Positions 59,981-64,000 of a stretch of 64,000 nt of DNA are shown here, one piece after another. Location: contig JBBDYG010000124.1 of NCBI GenBank assembly GCA_040901765.1, positions 124,001 to 188,000 of the forward strand. Reading direction: 5' to 3'. The notes beneath the pieces are model-generated. The model was not told where the DNA came from and did not search any database. It saw nothing but the letters and a program-made list of their open reading frames with translations. This DNA comes from JBBDYG01 sp040901765. Its GTDB lineage: Bacteria; Planctomycetota; Planctomycetia; Pirellulales; Lacipirellulaceae. The position numbers were made by a program, and so were the translations under genes. The first letter of the stretch is position 1. Every line of letters starts with the position of its first letter.

Positions 59981-60139
59981 CAACCGCTAATAAACGCTAA
60001 TCTGCGCTAATGACAAACAAACCCAAATCGTATCAGCGTCCATCAGCGGTTCGGTTTTTTGATCCGTGCAAATCCGTGTTTCATCCGTGGCTAAAGTAAT
60101 TCATTCCTTTTCGTGACTCTTTGTGTCTTTTCGTGGCCA
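59943..60139. repeat. Family E copy E3 with family D copy D4 nested inside
   Basis: The outer arms are family E: GCCACAAAAAGGCATACG at the left and GTGTCTTTTCGTGGCC at the right. Between them lies a family D copy (59983-60093): CGCTAATAAACGCTAATC, CATCAGCGG, ATCCGTGTTTCATCCGTGGC. The left E arm forms the end of blaI and the right arm ends just before the next start codon. Confidence 0.8.
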
Positions 60140-60144
60140 TTCCC

Positions 60145-63100
60145 ATGAACAGCATTTTCTCCGCACAAACGTGGCACTTGCTCGGCTGGACGATGCTCCA
60201 CTTCCTGTGGCTCGGCGCAGCTCTGTTGCTTCTCGGCGCCGTCCTCCGGCGCATGCTGCGCCGCGCGGGGCCGAACTTTCGCTACGCGCACTCGCTTGCC
60301 ACGCTGCTTGCGCTCGCGGCGCTCCCGATTGCCACGGCGACGTGGCTTGATCCCTCTCCGCCGTCCTCGGGGGAGGGGGCAATCCGCTCGGGTGCCACTG
60401 GCTATGCCAGTGCTCGATCCGTATCGGAAATTCACACTGGCATAGCCAGTGGCACCCAGGCACCGCCCCAGATCATCGAACTCAACCCCAACTACAACGC
60501 CGCGGCGCAGCCGCTCCGTTCCCCTCCCCCTGGCGGGGAGGGGCTAGGGGAGGGGGGAATTCCCTCGGGTGCCACTGGCTCCGCCAGTGCTCCGTCGATG
60601 CTGCAAAATAGCACTGGCAAAGCCAGTGGCACCCTTCCACCGGCACTCGAGTTCATCCACACCTGCGTCCCCTATCTCCCCTATCTCTGGCTCCTCGGCA
60701 CCCCACTCACGTTCGCGCTGCTCGCCACGGGCCTGATCGGCGCGGAGCGGATGCGTCGCCACGGCACGCCGCTCACCGCCGGCCCGCTGCATGAAACCTG
60801 CGAGCGACTGCGCCTATCGCTGCGCATCACCCGCCGCGTGACGCTCGCCGTCTGCGACCGCGTTGCGCAGCCGGTGCTAGTGGGGATCGTCCGCCCGCTG
60901 ATTTTGTTGCCGCCGGTCGCGCTTACCGGTTGGTCGCCCGCCGAGATTGAAATGGTCCTCTTGCACGAGCTAGCTCACGTTCGCCGCTGGGACAATTTGG
61001 TGAATCTCGCGCAGCGAGTGATCGAATCGCTGTTGTTCTTCCACCCGGCCGTGTGGATGGTGAGCACGTGGGTCCGCCGCGACCGCGAAGAATGCTGCGA
61101 TGCGGTGGTCGTCACCCGCACCGCGCAACCGAAGCAGTACGCCGAACTGTTGCTTGCCCTCGCCTCGAATCAACCGTTATTCGGCGCGGCGCTCGCCTGC
61201 CACCCGCTCGCCGCCCGACTCCGCCGCATCCTGAAACTGGAGGACGAACCGATGCTCGTTTCGAGAAACACAATTGGACTGCTTACGCTGGCCGTTGTCG
61301 CCATCGCGCTGGTTGCAATCTCCGGTCCCATGCGCGTTGTGGGCGAAGCCCAACCCGCCGAGGACGAACTCACGCCGCCAACCGAGGCGCTGCCAACCGA
61401 CGTGGAGCCGACACCGCTCGACTCCGCCGAGCAACCATCTAATCCCCCTCCCCCGTCCGCGGTGGAGGGGCTAGGGGAGGGGGAAAAAGACGAGACGAGG
61501 TACACCGAAGAACCGTTGGCGGTCAACCCCTCGGCAGAGCGGGGCGCTGACCATCCATCTAATCCTCTGGCCGGCATCGCCTATCCTTCGCCGCGCGAAG
61601 GCGAAATCGCCAAACGCGCGTTTGACATGCTCGGCATCAAAGTCGCCCCCGCGACCGATGCCGAACTCGAAGCGACACGTAAACGCGGAAAACGCGGCGG
61701 TTTGAAGCTGGTTGACTTCGATCATTTCCCACAATTCAAAGGCCCGGTGATACTTACCGAAATCCAGTCAACCCCGCTGTCGAGGGGCATCGTTGAGTTT
61801 GGCGATTTGGAGAAAGTTCTCGACGCCGTCAAGGATTTTCCCAAGTCGATCAGTCTCAAGGGCACCATCGGCAACGCGACGTTCGAATACGCGATGGCGC
61901 TGCCAAGCTCAAGAGCAGCAACCACCGCGCAGCTGCCCTTCCTCTCGCTCGAAGACCAAAAGATCGCCGACCGGGCGTACAAGCTGCTTGGGATCGAGTT
62001 GGAGCCGCTGTCGAAGGAGGAGCTAGAGCGCGTGAAGAAGCTCGGTTTCAAGGGCGGGCTACGCGTGACGGACGCCAACCAAGGAATCAGTACAAGCGAT
62101 CTATTGGTTGGACTTCACGTCTGGCCAATCACCGGTTTGGAATCGTTGAACTCCGTGTTGACTCGGGAGGATCTCACCGAGTTTTCACCTTTGAAATTCT
62201 ATGTCGTGCGTCAGGAGTCTGTATTTGTTCCTATCGACGCAACTGATTTGCAACAGGGTGGAGTTCAAAGGGAAATAGATAAGGTGGTGACAGGCCGTAT
62301 TCAAGGCTATCTATCTAGCCGTGCCGTGAATCTCGACGAAACGATGCGCATGTTAGAAGCCGCGGCGGCGGCGACAATCTCCGCCGCCACGCCGACAGTC
62401 GTCAATCCGCCTTCGCCTACCGCGACGAGCGACGAGTTAGAAGTTCTTCGCGATCACGTAAAGTTTGTCGAGGAGCAATACAAGCGGATCGATGCCCTGT
62501 TCAATGAGGGAGCTAAAGGCGGATCGGCCGAGAAGCGAGATTTAACTGCCTACGAGTTGTCGCGAGCGAAAGGCGAATTGGCATTGGCACTCGGCAATCG
62601 CAAGGAGGCGCTCGCAAATTTCAACGAAGCCAGCAAACATGCTGAAGAGGCCGTGAAGTCCGCCACGGCCGCCTACGAAAACGACGTAGTTACTTACGAT
62701 TTCTTGCTCCAATCCGTGAAAAGCCTCGCGGAGATCAAGCGCAAGATCATTCACCTGCAAGAGGCTAAACCTAGTGATCCCGCTAGTTCTGATACGTTGG
62801 TGCCGACAACGGCGCCGCCAACAACCTTCAATTCGCCCACGCGAATCGCTCCGCCCAGCGTCGCGGCTCCACCGGCAACATCCACCGAACCGCAACCGGT
62901 GCCGGTCTTTCCGACGCCTGCCGCCGAGCCTCCGCCCACGCGCAGCAGCGCGGCGCTGCCCTGGAACCCACCCACCACAGCGCCGCAACCCGTGCCCGCG
63001 CAAGCCCCGCTCGTAGTTCAGCGCCGACGGGGTGGCTCGCTGGTGATGCCGCAACCGGTGCCGTCGTCCGACCGCCCGTCCTCACCGCCGCCAATCAGCA

Positions 63101-64000
63101 ATCAGCCATCAGCGCTCCCACCTCTCCCCACTTCCGTCTACCGCTACGATGGCAAGACGTTTGAGCAGTGGCGGGATGAATGGAAGCATGAGTTGAGCAC
63201 TGAGAAGCGGATTGAGGCGGTGAAGGCGCTGGCGGCGTTTGCCCGCGCGGGCAAGGGGAAGGAAGCCGCGGAGGCGATTTTGGATGTGGCGGCGGAATAT
63301 GACTTCCAAACGATGGATAACGAACTTCGCAACGCAATCACCAATGCCTTTGCCGCCCAACAGATGCAGTTTAGCGAGTGGCAGCCCTTGCTGCGTGAGA
63401 GGTACGACGCCGACCCGGCTCGATGGGAGTCGACCGCAACGAACATTCTCCGATTAGCGCGGCCAGCAAGCGACGAGCATCGCAAACTCAGACAACGGTT
63501 CTTGCTCGATATCGCGAAGCAAGGTACACAGGCCCAGCATTTAGCATTTCAGGCGCTCATGAGTTCGGAACTTGGAATGAAGGACGAAGAAATCAAGGCA
63601 CTGGCTCTTGATCGACTAAAAAGCGACGACTCCGCAGTCTATAGCTGGGCGATCATGGGGTTCGCCGACGCCGGATACTATCCGCCGGAATTCGTGGATA
63701 TCCTGCTCCACGGCGACGAACAAAAGCAGTACCACGCGCGCAGTTCCATTCGCCGCGGCGATGAAAAGACTCGGCCGCTTGTGGAGAAGTTGCTTGAAAC
63801 TCTGCAGGACGAAGCGCAAGCCGGCGACCACCTGGCGGCGATCCGCGCACTCGGAGCGTTAGGGCGCGTCGCGGCGGAGACCGACGCCGTTGACCTGTTG
63901 GGAAAACAATTTCCAACCATGAGCACGCCGGAGCTGCAAATTGCCGCCGCTGTCGCGATCGAACGAATTACCAACGAGTCGATACCAGCGCGCATGGGCT
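60145..64000 (+). CDS. BlaR1-like M56 peptidase with large extracytoplasmic region (cut by window edge)
   Basis: An open frame runs from the ATG at 60145 through the end of the window, at least 1285 codons. The N-terminal 400 residues are a BlaR1/M56 peptidase: two early membrane helices, one at about 176-196, then LLHELAHVRRWDN (zinc His274, Glu275, His278) and a helix near 375-395 (TIGLLTLAVVAIALVAI). Two copies of a domain follow (about 486-590 and 605-690), each with IA-RA---LGI--P and KGGL. After a Pro-rich linker come HEAT-like helical repeats to the edge. Two family C repeats are translated at 83-104 and 142-163. It probably senses an envelope signal and cleaves BlaI. Confidence 0.88.
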   Translation, partial: MNSIFSAQTWHLLGWTMLHFLWLGAALLLLGAVLRRMLRRAGPNFRYAHSLATLLALAALPIATATWLDPSPPSSGEGAIRSGATGYASARSVSEIHTGIASGTQAPPQIIELNPNYNAAAQPLRSPPPGGEGLGEGGIPSGATGSASAPSMLQNSTGKASGTLPPALEFIHTCVPYLPYLWLLGTPLTFALLATGLIGAERMRRHGTPLTAGPLHETCERLRLSLRITRRVTLAVCDRVAQPVLVGIVRPLILLPPVALTGWSPAEIEMVLLHELAHVRRWDNLVNLAQRVIESLLFFHPAVWMVSTWVRRDREECCDAVVVTRTAQPKQYAELLLALASNQPLFGAALACHPLAARLRRILKLEDEPMLVSRNTIGLLTLAVVAIALVAISGPMRVVGEAQPAEDELTPPTEALPTDVEPTPLDSAEQPSNPPPPSAVEGLGEGEKDETRYTEEPLAVNPSAERGADHPSNPLAGIAYPSPREGEIAKRAFDMLGIKVAPATDAELEATRKRGKRGGLKLVDFDHFPQFKGPVILTEIQSTPLSRGIVEFGDLEKVLDAVKDFPKSISLKGTIGNATFEYAMALPSSRAATTAQLPFLSLEDQKIADRAYKLLGIELEPLSKEELERVKKLGFKGGLRVTDANQGISTSDLLVGLHVWPITGLESLNSVLTREDLTEFSPLKFYVVRQESVFVPIDATDLQQGGVQREIDKVVTGRIQGYLSSRAVNLDETMRMLEAAAAATISAATPTVVNPPSPTATSDELEVLRDHVKFVEEQYKRIDALFNEGAKGGSAEKRDLTAYELSRAKGELALALGNRKEALANFNEASKHAEEAVKSATAAYENDVVTYDFLLQSVKSLAEIKRKIIHLQEAKPSDPASSDTLVPTTAPPTTFNSPTRIAPPSVAAPPATSTEPQPVPVFPTPAAEPPPTRSSAALPWNPPTTAPQPVPAQAPLVVQRRRGGSLVMPQPVPSSDRPSSPPPISNQPSALPPLPTSVYRYDGKTFEQWRDEWKHELSTEKRIEAVKALAAFARAGKGKEAAEAILDVAAEYDFQTMDNELRNAITNAFAAQQMQFSEWQPLLRERYDADPARWESTATNILRLARPASDEHRKLRQRFLLDIAKQGTQAQHLAFQALMSSELGMKDEEIKALALDRLKSDDSAVYSWAIMGFADAGYYPPEFVDILLHGDEQKQYHARSSIRRGDEKTRPLVEKLLETLQDEAQAGDHLAAIRALGALGRVAAETDAVDLLGKQFPTMSTPELQIAAAVAIERITNESIPARMG
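60391..60456. repeat. Family C variant C3 inside the BlaR1-like gene
   Basis: GGTGCCACTGGC at the left and GCCAGTGGCACC at the right, with GCCAGTGC and CACTGGCAT inside. It is read in frame as SGATGYASARSVSEIHTGIA. Confidence 0.85.
60568..60633. repeat. Family C variant C4 inside the BlaR1-like gene
   Basis: Same arms as C3, 112 bases later. In frame as SGATGSASAPSMLQNSTGKA. Between C3 and C4, and again at 61444-61485, are CCCTCCCC...GGGGAGGGG hairpin tracts, also translated. Confidence 0.85.

Overview
The window looks like chromosomal DNA from a planctomycete, probably a relative of the Pirellulales (inference). The evidence is a BBP7-type outer-membrane beta-barrel protein, a class II ribonucleotide reductase with a C-terminal zinc ribbon, a fused HemD-HemE protein, many genes without a clear Shine-Dalgarno site, high GC, and many palindromic repeats between genes. 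I recognised no rRNA, tRNA, CRISPR array or prophage.

Layout: 0.1-1.4 kb holds tandem HicB-like genes divergent from a PIN toxin-antitoxin pair. 1.4-6.1 kb has ribD, a SEC-C/TPR protein and transaldolase. 6.3-8.6 kb has a HigBA pair and the BBP7 protein. 8.7-13.8 kb is on the minus strand: a small membrane protein, a PadR regulator with its HAAS-like membrane partner, and a protein made of secretin N-domains. 14.7-25.4 kb is housekeeping: an MMPL/RND-like protein, S41 protease, lgt, panC, folK and hemDE. 25.4-34 kb mixes a MazEF pair, a PDZ-like secreted protein, tex, a RelE/HicB cluster and small hypothetical genes. 34-42.5 kb has a CDGSH protein, bioF, an ECF sigma/anti-sigma pair, a rhomboid protease, an ACP-like protein and an epimerase. 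42.5-47 kb is an RND efflux adaptor and pump. 48-52.5 kb is an intein-containing ribonucleotide reductase. 53-59.3 kb has a site-2 protease, an HDOD protein and a YCF48-repeat protein. The window ends in a BlaI/BlaR1-like pair whose membrane protein runs off the edge.

The most distinctive content is the repeats. Family A is a palindromic, REP/BIME-like element of about 210 bp. Four copies are compact. One (46963-47624) carries an IS200-like, REP-associated tyrosine transposase exactly between its two halves. Another (32535-33130) carries instead a small zinc-ribbon-like gene at the same place. At least seven other repeat types (B to H) are scattered through intergenic DNA, and several are read in frame inside proteins (Tex, the BlaR1-like protein, BlaI, the YCF48 protein, the ribonucleotide reductase linker).

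Several control sites can be read directly: operator palindromes over the MazEF, HigBA, BlaI and RND promoters, a leaderless-type promoter for padR, an ECF-type promoter for the sigma factor itself, and NrdR-box-like sites before the ribonucleotide reductase.
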